DNA from: Collimonas fungivorans
GTDB lineage: Bacteria; Pseudomonadota; Gammaproteobacteria; Burkholderiales; Burkholderiaceae_D
Direction: 5' to 3'
DNA length: 64,000 nt
NCBI RefSeq assembly: GCF_001584145.1
Contig: NZ_CP013232.1
Coordinates: 1,488,001 to 1,552,000, forward strand
Made by a program: the position numbers and the translations under genes. How positions within the stretch are numbered: position 1 is the stretch's first letter; each line of letters opens with the position of its first letter. The notes beneath the pieces are model-generated. The model did no database searches. It had not been told where the DNA came from and worked only from the letters and a program-made list of their open reading frames with translations. Shown here in pieces: positions 17,607 through 27,188 of this stretch.

Positions 17607-19441
17607 GTCAGGAACCTCGTAATCTGATAGGTGAGGAAAGCCGCCAGGTAAGCCAGGCCAAACAGGTAGGCGGTGGCGACCGCAACGATCTTCCAGGAAT
17701 TGGTTTCACGCCGCATCACTGCCAGCGTCGACATGCATTGCGGTGCAAACACATACCAGGCCAGCAGCGACAATGCAGTCGCCAGCGACCATTGATGTGC
17801 AATCACCTGTCCCAACTGCGATGCGATCGCGTCTTCGCTGCCGGACATGGCATACACGGTCCCCAGCGCCGATACGGCAACTTCGCGCGCCGCCATGCCG
17901 GGCACCAGTGCAATGCATATCTGCCAGTTAAAGCCGATAGGCGCAAATACGTATTCCAGCAGATGGCCGATGCGGCCGGCCAGGCTGTAATCGATGGCTG
18001 GCAACGTCGCGCCCGCCGGCGGGCCGGGAAAGGTCGAGAGAAACCACAGCAGCACCGTCAGCGACAGGATGATGGTGGTAACCCGTCGCAAGAAAATCAG
18101 CGCCCGTTCCCACAGGCCGATGGCGATATTGCGGGCGCCGGGCAAGCGGTAGGACGGCAGTTCCATCAGCAATGCATGTTCGCTCTTGTCCTTGCGCACG
18201 CGCTTGATGATCCAGGAGACGGCCAGCGCACTGACGATGCCGGCCACGTACAGCACGAACAGCACGATGCCCTGCATATTGAACAGGCCCCATACGCTGC
18301 GGCTCGGAATGAAGGCGGCGATCAGCAAGGTGTACACGGGAAGCCGTGCCGAGCACGTCATCAGCGGCGCCACCAGGATGGTGGTCAGGCGGTCGCGCGG
18401 GTCCTGGATGCTGCGGGTGGCCATGATGCCGGGAATTGCGCAGGCGAAACTCGACAGCAGCGGGATGAAGGAACGGCCGGTGAGTCCGGCCTTGAACATC
18501 ATGCGGTCCAGCAGAAAGGCGGCGCGCGGCAGGTAGCCGGATTCTTCCAGCACCAGGATAAAGAAAAACAGGATCAGGATCTGCGGCAGGAACACCAGCA
18601 CCGTGCCCAGGCCGCCGAAGATGCCGTCGCTGATCAGGCTGCGCAGCAGGCTCTCCGGCAAGGCGGCGGCGACCCAGGCGCCGACGGCGCCGACGCCGGC
18701 CTGGATGCCTTCCATCAGTGGCTGCGCCCAGGAAAAAACCGCCTGGAAAATGAAAAACATGATGGCCGCCAGCAGCGCCAGCCCGATCACCGGATGCAGC
18801 ACCCAGCGGTCGATGGCGTCGTCGATCATCGATGTATTGCGCGGCATGGCGACGGCTGCCGCCAGCATGCCGCGCACCTGGGCATGCAAATCGTCGTCGA
18901 CGCTGCCGCTTGCCGGCGCCGGCGCTTCCGCCTGGTCCAGGTGCCGGATCAGTTCGCGTGCGCCGCCGCTGCGCACCGCCACGGTTTCAATCACCGGAAT
19001 GCCAAGGCGGCGCTGCAGCTCTTCGCGGTCGATCGTGATGCCGCGTTTGCGGGCGGCGTCCATCATGTTCAATGCCAGCACCATGGGCCGGCCCAGCCGT
19101 TTGACTTCAAGTACGAAGCGCAGGTGCAGGCGCAGGTTGGTTGCATCGGCGACGCAGACCACCAGGTCCGGCAGCGCTTCGCCCGGCATCTGGCCGAGGC
19201 AGACCTTGCGGGTGATCATCTCGTCCGGGCTGGTCGCTTCCAGGCTGTAGGCTCCCGGCAGGTCGAGCAGCTGGAACACGCGTCCGGACGGTGCGGTGAA
19301 GCGGCCTTCCTTGCGCTCTACCGTGACGCCGGCGTAGTTCGCCACTTTCTGGCGGCTGCCGGTCAGCTGGTTGAACAGGGCGGTCTTGCCGCAATTGGGA
19401 TTGCCGACCAGGGCGATGCGGAGGGAGGATGCACTAGACAT
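17603..19441 (-). CDS. feoB: ferrous iron transporter FeoB
   Basis: The 612-residue protein starts with a G domain: G1 GNPNCGKT near residue 13, DLPGAYSL, and NMMD. It continues with membrane segments containing the two Gate repeats (LERALIFLRRVTTIILSL is in the second). It is shorter than the roughly 770-residue Escherichia coli protein, a length common in Betaproteobacteria. It takes up Fe(II) across the inner membrane. feoA lies 11 bp upstream and a Cys-rich partner gene overlaps downstream. Confidence 0.95.
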   Translation of the reverse strand: MSSASSLRIALVGNPNCGKTALFNQLTGSRQKVANYAGVTVERKEGRFTAPSGRVFQLLDLPGAYSLEATSPDEMITRKVCLGQMPGEALPDLVVCVADATNLRLHLRFVLEVKRLGRPMVLALNMMDAARKRGITIDREELQRRLGIPVIETVAVRSGGARELIRHLDQAEAPAPASGSVDDDLHAQVRGMLAAAVAMPRNTSMIDDAIDRWVLHPVIGLALLAAIMFFIFQAVFSWAQPLMEGIQAGVGAVGAWVAAALPESLLRSLISDGIFGGLGTVLVFLPQILILFFFILVLEESGYLPRAAFLLDRMMFKAGLTGRSFIPLLSSFACAIPGIMATRSIQDPRDRLTTILVAPLMTCSARLPVYTLLIAAFIPSRSVWGLFNMQGIVLFVLYVAGIVSALAVSWIIKRVRKDKSEHALLMELPSYRLPGARNIAIGLWERALIFLRRVTTIILSLTVLLWFLSTFPGPPAGATLPAIDYSLAGRIGHLLEYVFAPIGFNWQICIALVPGMAAREVAVSALGTVYAMSGSEDAIASQLGQVIAHQWSLATALSLLAWYVFAPQCMSTLAVMRRETNSWKIVAVATAYLFGLAYLAAFLTYQITRFLT

Positions 19442-19452
19442 GAGGCCGGGAT

Positions 19453-19701
19453 TCAGGAGGCTGGATCAGCAGGGTTGACATGGACCCGGTGCGCTTCGGC
19501 GCGACGCAGGGCAAAACGGGTGAAGCCGATCTGGATCATCAACGGATCGGCGCCGACCGGGCCGCGCGCCACCAGGCTCACGGCTTCGCCATGGACGAAA
19601 CCAAGCTCGCGCAAGCGTTTGGCGATCGGGTCCTGCTCCAGCACGTCTTCTACATATTCAATCACTGCAGGCGTAAACGGCGTCAAATCACAAAGTCTCA
19701 T
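19453..19701 (-). CDS. feoA: FeoA-family ferrous iron transport protein
   Basis: The 82-residue SH3-like protein has RLRELGFVHGEAVSLVARGPVGADPLMI in its centre, matching the FeoA pattern (segment quoted by position: residues 27-54). I chose the ATG at 19701 so that the protein begins MRLCDLTPF, as in relatives; an open frame extends 13 codons further but covers the Fur box. FeoA supports FeoB activity. Confidence 0.9.
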   Translation of the reverse strand: MRLCDLTPFTPAVIEYVEDVLEQDPIAKRLRELGFVHGEAVSLVARGPVGADPLMIQIGFTRFALRRAEAHRVHVNPADPAS

Positions 19702-19712
19702 ACAAAAGCCAT

Positions 19713-19731
19713 GATCAATAATCATTCTCAT
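19713..19731 (-). promoter_or_regulatory. Fur box upstream of feoA
   Basis: On the minus strand TGAGAAT-G-ATTATTGA matches the Fur 7-1-7 core TGATAAT-N-ATTATCA with two or three differences. It lies about 12 bp ahead of the feoA start, a place where bound Fur would block expression under iron sufficiency. Confidence 0.7.
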
Positions 19732-19741
19732 TATATACATT

Positions 19742-20016
19742 CACGGCTGCGGCTTGGCGAACAAAACAGGGGCGGGCACGCTGGCTCGGCGTCATTCGTG
19801 CCAGGATTTTTGCTTATCTTGCCTGGAAGCCATCTTATTACCGTGCCATTTGGAAAAAATAGTGTGGCTTGCTTGACAGCATTGCCCCCTTTGCGTTTTA
19901 CTTGGCGCAATTTTCTGCACCGCAACAAATTTTTCGATGGTTTTCGGTAGCGCTAACATCGAATGTGTTGAATTTGCAATATAAATACTTTATCTAAACG
20001 AACAATCGGATTCCGC
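19742..20016. other. intergenic region between feoA and an orphan binding-protein gene
   Basis: This AT-richer stretch of 275 bp separates divergent genes. No coding frame of merit, RNA or clear repeat was recognised. It should hold the promoters of feoA (left edge) and of the binding-protein gene (right edge). Confidence 0.5.
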
Positions 20017-21147
20017 ATGCGACTTCATAAAATTCTTGTCCTGTCATCCTTGCTGCTGGCAAGCGCATTCTGCAGCGCAGAGAGCGGCGTCACCGCCACC
20101 ACCATTACCCTCGGGCAGTCGGCCGCGTTCAGCGGCCCTGCCAAGGAACTGGGCAAGGGCATGCATGACGGCGCGCAAGCGTATTTCGACCAGGTCAACG
20201 CCAGCGGCGGCGTGTTCGGCAGGAAAATCATCCTCAAGACCCTGGACGACGGCTATGAACCGGAGCGGGCGGCGGCGAATACCCGGCAGTTCATCGAACA
20301 AGACGACGTGCTGGCCTTGTTCGGCTATGTCGGCACGCCGACCTCGAACGCCTCGATTCCGGCCTTGACCAAGGCCAAGGTGCCGTTCTTTGCACCGTTT
20401 ACCGGCGCCCAGTCGCTACGCGAACCGTTCAACCGGAACATCTTCAATATCCGCGCCAGCTACTTTGCCGAGACTGAAAAAATCGTGCAGCAGATCACCA
20501 CGCTGTCGTTGAAGAAAATTGCGGTCTTTTATCAGAATGACGCCTATGGCAAGGCTGGCCTGGAAGGGGTGACGCGGGCGCTGAAGAAGCGCGGCATCGA
20601 GGTTGCCGGGCTGGGGACGGTCGAGCGCAACAGCGTGGATGTCGGCGACGCCGTCGCCAAGATCCGCCAAAGCCAGCCGCAGACGGTGATCATGGTCTCG
20701 GCCTACAACTCCAGCGCAGCCTTCATCAAGGCCATGATTGCAGCCGGCAGTCCGCCATCGTTCTGGAACATTTCATTTGTCGGCAGCCAGCAGCTGGTGA
20801 ATGCGCTGGGCAAGGACGCCAGCGGCGTGCAGATCGCACAGGTGATGCCAGCCCCTTGGGATGAAGTCAACGGCATCGTCAAGGAATACCGCAAGTACTA
20901 CCTGCAAGACGGCAAGAGAGAATGGGATTACGTCAGCATGGAAGGGTTCATCGCGGCCAAGGTGCTGGTGGAAGGCCTCAAGCGCGCCGGCGGCAGCCTG
21001 TCGCGCGAGAGCCTGGTCAAGGCCCTGGAAACCATCAACCACTACGACGCCGGCGGCTATTTTGTCACCTTCAGCCCGAGCAACCACAACGGCTCAGAAT
21101 TCGTCGACCTGACCATGGTCGCCAAGAGCGGCCGGTTCCTGCACTGA
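20017..21147 (+). CDS. LivK-type periplasmic substrate-binding protein (orphan)
   Basis: The 376-residue protein has a signal peptide cut near FCSAES (residue 23) and a type I periplasmic-binding fold: TLGQSAAFSGPAKELGKG, VNASGGVFGRK, ALFGYVGTPTS and IAVFYQNDAYG. Relatives bind branched-chain amino acids or similar acids. No permease or ATPase gene is adjacent, so it either feeds a transporter encoded elsewhere or acts in sensing. Its stop is next to that of the convergent aldehyde dehydrogenase gene. Confidence 0.8.
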   Translation: MRLHKILVLSSLLLASAFCSAESGVTATTITLGQSAAFSGPAKELGKGMHDGAQAYFDQVNASGGVFGRKIILKTLDDGYEPERAAANTRQFIEQDDVLALFGYVGTPTSNASIPALTKAKVPFFAPFTGAQSLREPFNRNIFNIRASYFAETEKIVQQITTLSLKKIAVFYQNDAYGKAGLEGVTRALKKRGIEVAGLGTVERNSVDVGDAVAKIRQSQPQTVIMVSAYNSSAAFIKAMIAAGSPPSFWNISFVGSQQLVNALGKDASGVQIAQVMPAPWDEVNGIVKEYRKYYLQDGKREWDYVSMEGFIAAKVLVEGLKRAGGSLSRESLVKALETINHYDAGGYFVTFSPSNHNGSEFVDLTMVAKSGRFLH

Positions 21148-21148
21148 T

Positions 21149-22606
21149 TTATCCAGAGGCCGCTACGATCACGTGTTTTATTTCCTGAAACGCCTGCAGG
21201 CCCCAGGGTCCGAGTTCGCGGCCCAGGCTGCTTTTTTTCATGCCGCCCCATGACGCCTGCGGAAAAATCACCTGCGGGCTGTTGACCCAGACTAGGCCTA
21301 CCTCCAGCGCCGCCGACACGCGGCTGGCGCGTTCGGGATCGGAAGTCAATACGGTTGCTACCAAGCCGTACTCGCTTTGATTGGCGACTGCAACCGCTTC
21401 CTGTTCGCTGTCGAAGGTATTGATGCACAGTACCGGACCAAAAATTTCCTCACGCCAGAGCGGGCTGTCGAAGGGCACATCGGCGAAGATCGTCGGCGCC
21501 ACAAAATATCCCTTGGCCATGCCTGGCGGCTGCGTGCCGCCGGTAACCAACTTAAGCCCGGCGGCGACTCCCTGCTGGATGTATTGCTGCACTTTCTGAT
21601 GCTGCCGGCGGCTGCTCAAGGGACCCATTTGGGTTGCGGGATCCATCGGATCGCCGACCTTGATCGATTCGACGCGCTGCTTGAGGCGCGCCATGAAATC
21701 CTGGGCGACGCTGCGTTCGACCAGTAGCCGCGAGGTGGCCGAGCACATCTGTCCGGCGTTGAAAAATATCCCGCCGCAGACAATCTCAAGCGCCAGCTCG
21801 ATATCGGCGTCGGCAAACACCAGCGCCGCTGATTTCCCGCCCAGCTCCAGGCTGATCCGCTTGAGGTCGTCCGCCGCTGTTTTCATCACCGTCTGTCCGA
21901 CTGCCGTGCTGCCGGTGAAGGAAACCTTGCGTACCGCCGGATGGGAAACCAGCGCCGCGCCGGCCTCGGCGTCGCCGGTAACCAGGTTGAAGACGCCGGC
22001 CGGCAATCCGGCCTGAGCGATAATCGCCGCCAGCGCCAGTTCCGGCAATGGCGCTATCTCCGACGGCTTGAGCACGACCGTGCAGCCGGCTGCCAGCGCC
22101 GGCGCCACCTTCCAGGCAGTGGTCACCATCGGGAAATTCCATGGCACGATCAGGGCTGCAATGCCGCAGGGTTCATGCCGCAGCGTTGCGCTAAAGCCGG
22201 CGCCGGGCAGGGCAACCGGCTGGTCCTGATGGTCATCGAGCTGCTCGGCCAGTCCAGCGTAATAATTGAACGTGGCGACGACATCGCCGACATCGATCAG
22301 CGCTTCGCTCAGGGGTTTGCCATTGTTGGCGGTTTGCAGCTGCGCCAGTTGTTCCTGCTGCTGTTGCACGCCGTCGGCGATGGCACGTAAAAAGGCGCCA
22401 CGCTCGCGGCCGGAACTCATGCCCCATTCTGACTGGATGGCGGCGGCAGCTACGACGGCATCGTCGATATCCTGCATTGCGCCGAAGGCGACGTCGGCCA
22501 GTGCTGCTTCGGTAGCCGGATTGAATACCGTTTCCACCCGGCCGGAACGCGCATCGCACCAGCGGCCGGCGATGTATAGTTGATGCGGCAGTGGGTTCAG
22601 CATCAT
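21149..22606 (-). CDS. NAD(P)-dependent aldehyde dehydrogenase (guanidino/aminobutyraldehyde type)
   Basis: The 485-residue enzyme has PWNFPMVTT, the GSTAVGQ cofactor loop, the catalytic glutamate in LELGGKS and the catalytic cysteine in FNAGQMCSATSR. It resembles betaine- or 4-aminobutyraldehyde dehydrogenases. The start overlaps the stop of the ThDP enzyme gene (ATGA at 22606; the adjacent ATG at 22603 has better spacing to AGGAG). The upstream gene looks like AruI, which yields 4-guanidinobutyraldehyde, so this enzyme likely makes 4-guanidinobutyrate. The substrate is inferred. Confidence 0.8.
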   Translation of the reverse strand: MMLNPLPHQLYIAGRWCDARSGRVETVFNPATEAALADVAFGAMQDIDDAVVAAAAIQSEWGMSSGRERGAFLRAIADGVQQQQEQLAQLQTANNGKPLSEALIDVGDVVATFNYYAGLAEQLDDHQDQPVALPGAGFSATLRHEPCGIAALIVPWNFPMVTTAWKVAPALAAGCTVVLKPSEIAPLPELALAAIIAQAGLPAGVFNLVTGDAEAGAALVSHPAVRKVSFTGSTAVGQTVMKTAADDLKRISLELGGKSAALVFADADIELALEIVCGGIFFNAGQMCSATSRLLVERSVAQDFMARLKQRVESIKVGDPMDPATQMGPLSSRRQHQKVQQYIQQGVAAGLKLVTGGTQPPGMAKGYFVAPTIFADVPFDSPLWREEIFGPVLCINTFDSEQEAVAVANQSEYGLVATVLTSDPERASRVSAALEVGLVWVNSPQVIFPQASWGGMKKSSLGRELGPWGLQAFQEIKHVIVAASG

Positions 22607-24309
22607 TGCTCCTGGCCAGTCCATTCGGTTTCAGAAATTTCAATCACGGTCGGCCTGCCGGCTGTTGCCGCCAGCTGCAAGGCGTCGGCCAGTTCCGCCG
22701 CTGTCGCCACGTGCCGGGCACTACAGCCGAAGCCGCGCGCAATCGCCAGGAAATCGGGTGTGTAGATATCGACGCCAACCGGCTCGATAGCCCGGTTTTC
22801 CATGTATTTCTTGATTTCGCCGTAGCCGTTGTTATTCCATAGCAGGATGATGACCGGCACGCCGGCTTCCACCGCGCTGGCCAGTTCCGGCAAGGTGAAT
22901 TGAATGCCGCCGTCGCCGATCAGGCATAGCACCGGCCTGGCGGCCGCGGCCAGTTTGGCGCCTATCGCGGCCGGCAGCGCATAACCGAGCGTACCGTATC
23001 CGGTCGAAGAGTTGAACCAGCTGCGCGGCTGCGCGGCGTCAAAGGTGATATTGCCGGTATAAACGGGCTGGGTAGAATCGCCGACGTAGATCGCATCCGG
23101 CAGTACGCTTGCCGCCACTTCCAGCATGCGGTGCTGCATGCGAGCGGGTCGATCGAGGCTGGCGTCGACCTCGCGCCGCAAGGCGGCGGTCCTGCTGCTG
23201 CCCCACAGCGCATCGTTGCGCATCGTATCAGGTAGCGCCGGCAGTTGCTGCAACAGTCCCTGCAACGCGCTGGCGGCGTCCGACAGCAGCGTCAGCGATG
23301 CCGGATAGTTGCGCGCCAGCTGCTGGGCGTCGATATCGATCCTGATCAGCTTGCCGGGGATGCGAAAGCCGCCGTCGAACACGGTGTCGTAATCGGTTTC
23401 CCCGAGCTCGGTGCCGATCGCCAGCACTACGTCGGCCTCGCACACCAGTGCGCGGGTCGCGGCGGTGGACTGGCTTGAGCCGAGCAGCAGCGGATGCCGG
23501 GGAGGCAACAGGCCCTTGGCATTGATGGTGAGTGCAACGGGAGCTTGCAAGCATGCTGCCAGTTGCTGCAGTTCCACGCCGGCGTTGACGGCGCCGCCGC
23601 CGGCCAGGATCAAGGGGCGTTTGGCCTGGCGCAGTATTGCTGCCGCATCGGCTACGCTGCGCGGGTCGGCATGAGGTCTTGCGCTGCGCGCAGGCGTGGC
23701 GATGGAGAGGTGCGCGGCAGGAGCGACGATTACATCCAAAGGAATTTCGATATGGACCGGACGCGGGCGGGCGCTGTCGAACACGGCAAACGCGCGCGCC
23801 AATACCGCCGGCAGCTCCTCGGGGCTCATCAGGGTGTGCGAAAAAGCCGTCATTCCGGCAAACACGCCGCGCTGCGACGGCAACTCATGCAGCATGCCGT
23901 TGCCGTTGCCCAGATGCTGGCGCGCATTGACGCTGGAAATGACCAGCATCGGGATCGAGTCGGCATAGGCTTGCGCCATGGCGGTAGCGATATTTGTCAT
24001 GCCGGGGCCGGTGATGATGAAGCAGACGCCAGGCTTGCCGCTTACCCGCGCATAGCCGTCGGCCATGAAGCCGGCACCCTGTTCGTGGCGCGGCGTGATG
24101 TGGCGCAAGCTGGACTGCGCCAGGCCGCGATACAGCTCCACGGTATGGACGCCGGGAATGCCGAACACCAGTTCGACCCCGTAATTTTCCAGCAGCTTGA
24201 TCAGCACTTCGCCGCAGCTGCTTGCCGGGGTGGCAATCGTCAGCGATCCCGCGCCGGTGTCGCCGGTCTTGCCTATTTCAGTACTCTCGAGTCGTTTCAT
24301 TTTTGTCAA
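22603..24309 (-). CDS. aruI: ThDP-dependent 2-ketoarginine decarboxylase, AruI-like
   Basis: The 568-residue protein belongs to the acetolactate-synthase-like ThDP enzymes: FGIPGVHTVELYRGL, RHEQGAGFMADGYARVSG with the cofactor-activating glutamate, and the ThDP motif GDGGIQFTLPEL with a downstream NNNGYGEIK. Wording across the first 180 residues is very close to what I recall of Pseudomonas aeruginosa AruI (5-guanidino-2-oxopentanoate decarboxylase of the arginine transaminase pathway). Acetolactate synthase proper is less likely because no small subunit gene is near. The arginine:pyruvate transaminase AruH is not in the window. Confidence 0.72.
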   Translation of the reverse strand: MTKMKRLESTEIGKTGDTGAGSLTIATPASSCGEVLIKLLENYGVELVFGIPGVHTVELYRGLAQSSLRHITPRHEQGAGFMADGYARVSGKPGVCFIITGPGMTNIATAMAQAYADSIPMLVISSVNARQHLGNGNGMLHELPSQRGVFAGMTAFSHTLMSPEELPAVLARAFAVFDSARPRPVHIEIPLDVIVAPAAHLSIATPARSARPHADPRSVADAAAILRQAKRPLILAGGGAVNAGVELQQLAACLQAPVALTINAKGLLPPRHPLLLGSSQSTAATRALVCEADVVLAIGTELGETDYDTVFDGGFRIPGKLIRIDIDAQQLARNYPASLTLLSDAASALQGLLQQLPALPDTMRNDALWGSSRTAALRREVDASLDRPARMQHRMLEVAASVLPDAIYVGDSTQPVYTGNITFDAAQPRSWFNSSTGYGTLGYALPAAIGAKLAAAARPVLCLIGDGGIQFTLPELASAVEAGVPVIILLWNNNGYGEIKKYMENRAIEPVGVDIYTPDFLAIARGFGCSARHVATAAELADALQLAATAGRPTVIEISETEWTGQEQ

Positions 24310-24322
24310 CGTTGGTGTGGCG

Positions 24323-25129
24323 TTATAGATCGGCGGGGAGTGGCAGCCGCAGCCATTTTTGCGAAATCTTGTTGAGGCTGCCGTCTTTCTTGGCTTGTAC
24401 GATGGCCTGGTTGATTTGCTGCGTCAGTCGCGCTTCGTTCTTGTTGAAGCCGACATGATCGGGCGAGCTGAACAGCTGGAATTTCTGCTGTATGCCGGCA
24501 GCCGGATTCTTGGCCATGATGGTGGCGCCGACATTGTTGCCGACTACCATCAGTTGTGTCTGGCCCGACATGAAGGCCGAGATGGCGCCGTTGGCGTCGT
24601 CAAAACGTTTGATGGTGGCGCCGGCCGGCGCTGCCTTGGAAATGCTCAAGTCCTCCAGGGTGCCGCGGGCTACGGAGATGGTCTTGCCGGCCAGGTCGGC
24701 ATTGTTCTTGATCGCCAGTTTAGGACCGCCGAAGACCGCAAGGTAGTAGGGCGCGTAGGCATCGGAAAAATCGATGACTTTGGCCCGCTCCGGTGTTTGT
24801 CCCACCGACAGCAGCAAATCGACCTTGCCGCCGGCGAGGTAAGCCATGCGGTTGTCGCCGGTGACTTGCACCAGTTCCACCTTGGTTTTCAACGCCTTGC
24901 CGATCAGTTCGGCCATGTCGATGTCGTAACCGAGCGGCTGCATGTCGGGACCGATCGAGCCGAACGGCGGATAGTCCATGAAGACGCCGATCCTGACCTT
25001 GCCGTTTTTAGCGATGGTGTCGATGGCGTCTGCGTGGCTGGGAGCGGCATGCAGCATGCCGGCAGCGAGCAGCATGGCAGCGCCCAGCTGGCGCAGGCGG
25101 CGATTCAGGAAGGCTGGCAATATGTTCAT
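24323..25129 (-). CDS. polar amino acid-type periplasmic binding protein
   Basis: The 268-residue protein has a signal peptide cut after SHA (about residue 33) and the type II solute-binding fold: VRIGVFMDYPPFGS, GYDIDMAELIGKAL, DLLLSVGQTPERAKVIDFSD and VARGTLEDLSI. This family binds amino acids, opines and related compounds. It lies inside an operon with a complete PotABCD-like importer that has its own binding protein, so it may give the same transporter a second ligand, or may sense. No matching His/Gln-type permease is present. Confidence 0.82.
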   Translation of the reverse strand: MNILPAFLNRRLRQLGAAMLLAAGMLHAAPSHADAIDTIAKNGKVRIGVFMDYPPFGSIGPDMQPLGYDIDMAELIGKALKTKVELVQVTGDNRMAYLAGGKVDLLLSVGQTPERAKVIDFSDAYAPYYLAVFGGPKLAIKNNADLAGKTISVARGTLEDLSISKAAPAGATIKRFDDANGAISAFMSGQTQLMVVGNNVGATIMAKNPAAGIQQKFQLFSSPDHVGFNKNEARLTQQINQAIVQAKKDGSLNKISQKWLRLPLPADL

Positions 25130-25177
25130 GAAATTTTCCTATGAATAAATGGATGCGTCGCTTGGCGATGCTTCTTG

Positions 25178-26284
25178 TCAGGCCGCCAGCCGGCCCGGGC
25201 TGGCGTCGATCAGCTTGCAGGCGTGCGGCGGCAGTGTCGCCAGCACCGGGCTGCCGATTGCCAGCCCCGGCACTTCGCGTGGACTGGTGGCCACCGTCAG
25301 TGTAAAACCGGCGCAGTCTATGGTTGCTTCCAGCGAAGAACCGACATCGCGGATAAAGCTGACTTGTCCCGCTATGCAATTGTTGTGGATGCTGGCATGC
25401 AGATCCTTGTGCGCCTGCGCTTCGCTGATTTTCAGGCAAACGTCTTCCGGCCGGATCAGCAGGCGGATATCCTGGCCGGTGCTGGCTTTGCGCGCGCCGC
25501 CGATGTCGATCAGCTGGCCGCCGGCCAGCCGCACGCGTTGTTCGCCGTTGGGTACTGCCGGCAGGATGTTGCCGAGGCCGATGAAGTCGGCGACAAATTC
25601 ATTGACCGGGTCCCGGTACACTTCCAGCGGCGAACCGACCTGGGCGATCTGGCCTTGTTCCATCACCACAATCACGTCGGCCATGGTCATCGCTTCCCGC
25701 TGGTCATGGGTGACCATGATGGTGGTGATGCCGAGGCGTTGCTGCAGCAGGCGGATTTCCACCTGCATGGCTTCGCGCAGCTTGGCGTCGAGTGCAGATA
25801 GCGGTTCGTCCAGCAGCAACAATTTGGGCGCGGACGCCAGTGCACGGGCAATCGCGACACGCTGCCGTTGGCCGCCCGACAGCTGCGCTACCGGCCTGTC
25901 GGCCATGTGCGGCAGCTGGATCAATTGCAGCAATTCGTCGACTCGCTGCTTCTGGCTTTGCTTGTCGGCCTTGCGCAAGCGCAGCGGATAGGCGATGTTG
26001 CCGGCCACCGTCATGTGCGGAAACAGCGCCAGCGACTGGAACACCATGCCGAAATCGCGCTCGCAGGCAGGCACATGGGTGAGATCCTTGCCGTCCATGC
26101 TGAGACGGCCGCTGGTCGGCGTTTCGAGTCCGGCGATCATGCGCAGCAGCGTGGTCTTGCCGCAGCCGGACGGCCCCAGGAAACACACCAGCTTGCCTTC
26201 GGGGATGTTCAGGTTGACATGCTTGACGACGTGCACTGCGCCGAAATGCTTGTTAACGTTTTCGATAATTAATTGCTTGCTCAT
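25178..26284 (-). CDS. polyamine-type ABC transporter ATPase (PotA-like)
   Basis: The 368-residue ATPase has Walker A GPSGCGKTT near residue 37, signature [12 protein letters not shown], Walker B LLLLDEPLSALDAKLR, switch VTHDQ and a C-terminal TOBE domain with LLIRPEDV. The class matches spermidine/putrescine, 2-aminoethylphosphonate and iron importers. The flanking permeases and binding protein favour a polyamine-like organic cation. Confidence 0.85.
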   Translation of the reverse strand: MSKQLIIENVNKHFGAVHVVKHVNLNIPEGKLVCFLGPSGCGKTTLLRMIAGLETPTSGRLSMDGKDLTHVPACERDFGMVFQSLALFPHMTVAGNIAYPLRLRKADKQSQKQRVDELLQLIQLPHMADRPVAQLSGGQRQRVAIARALASAPKLLLLDEPLSALDAKLREAMQVEIRLLQQRLGITTIMVTHDQREAMTMADVIVVMEQGQIAQVGSPLEVYRDPVNEFVADFIGLGNILPAVPNGEQRVRLAGGQLIDIGGARKASTGQDIRLLIRPEDVCLKISEAQAHKDLHASIHNNCIAGQVSFIRDVGSSLEATIDCAGFTLTVATSPREVPGLAIGSPVLATLPPHACKLIDASPGRLAA

Positions 26285-26336
26285 GTTGTTCTCGTCAGGT
26301 TGAAACGCATTGCTTCACGATTCGATGAAAGTACGA

Positions 26337-27188
26337 TCAGAGCGCCACGCCATCGTCGCCTACCAGTTTTTCCAACAGCCAGATCAGGCCGAAATCGATC
26401 AGGACGATGAATACGGCAAAGGAAAATACGGTCGGATCCAGCGAAGATACGGTGCGGCTATACAGCCACACCGGCAAGGTCATGGTGTCGACGTCGTACA
26501 GGAAAAAAGTGACCGTGAATTCGTTGAAGGAGACGATGAAGGCGAACAGCATCCCGGCCAGGATGCCGGGCCGCATCAGCGGCAGCACCACGTCAAACAT
26601 GGCGCGCAAGGGCCGGGCGCCCATCAGGTAGGCCGCCTCTTCGAATTCGGGACCGATGCCGGCGATCGATGCCGCGCAATTCTTGACAGCGAACGGCAAA
26701 GCGAGGATCACATGGGCGATCACCAGCCGGAAAATGCCCAGTTCGACCGGGAAATAATTAAACACCAGCAGCAGCGAAATGCCCAGCATCACCAGCGGAT
26801 ACACCATCGGCAAGGCGATGAATTGTTCGACCACGGCTTTGCCCGGAAAATTGAAACGATTCAGCGCATAGGCGGCCGGGATGGCCGCGGCTGCGGCAAT
26901 CAGCATGGTCGCGAACGCTACCATCAGGCTGGTGCCGAGCGCTTGCCCCATCGACAGGACGTCGCTGGCATCGGGCGACATGAAGGTGTGCCAGGCTGCG
27001 CGATACCATTGCAAGCCATAGCTGGGCGGCGGAAACGCCAGGGTGTCGGAAGCCCCGAACGACATGATGATCATGGTGATGATCGGCATTGCCGCCAGGA
27101 TCAGCACCACGGCGGCCAGAACGCCGGTCAGCCATGTCAGCTGGCCGGGCAGGGCGCGCCGCAGGAATGGTATGGCGAGCGAAGTCAT
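26337..27188 (-). CDS. ABC transporter permease (PotC-like)
   Basis: The 283-residue inner-membrane protein has about six hydrophobic segments and the EAA loop EEAAYLMGARPLRAMFDVV near residue 190. It is the second permease of the polyamine-type importer; its start overlaps the stop of the first permease gene by four bases. Confidence 0.85.
   Translation of the reverse strand: MTSLAIPFLRRALPGQLTWLTGVLAAVVLILAAMPIITMIIMSFGASDTLAFPPPSYGLQWYRAAWHTFMSPDASDVLSMGQALGTSLMVAFATMLIAAAAAIPAAYALNRFNFPGKAVVEQFIALPMVYPLVMLGISLLLVFNYFPVELGIFRLVIAHVILALPFAVKNCAASIAGIGPEFEEAAYLMGARPLRAMFDVVLPLMRPGILAGMLFAFIVSFNEFTVTFFLYDVDTMTLPVWLYSRTVSSLDPTVFSFAVFIVLIDFGLIWLLEKLVGDDGVAL

Noticed and set aside
17738..19714. 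A 658-codon open frame on the strand opposite feoB and feoA
   Set aside because: It is fully antisense to clear feo genes, has low-complexity Gln/Arg/Ala-rich composition and no domain; long antisense frames are common in GC-rich DNA.
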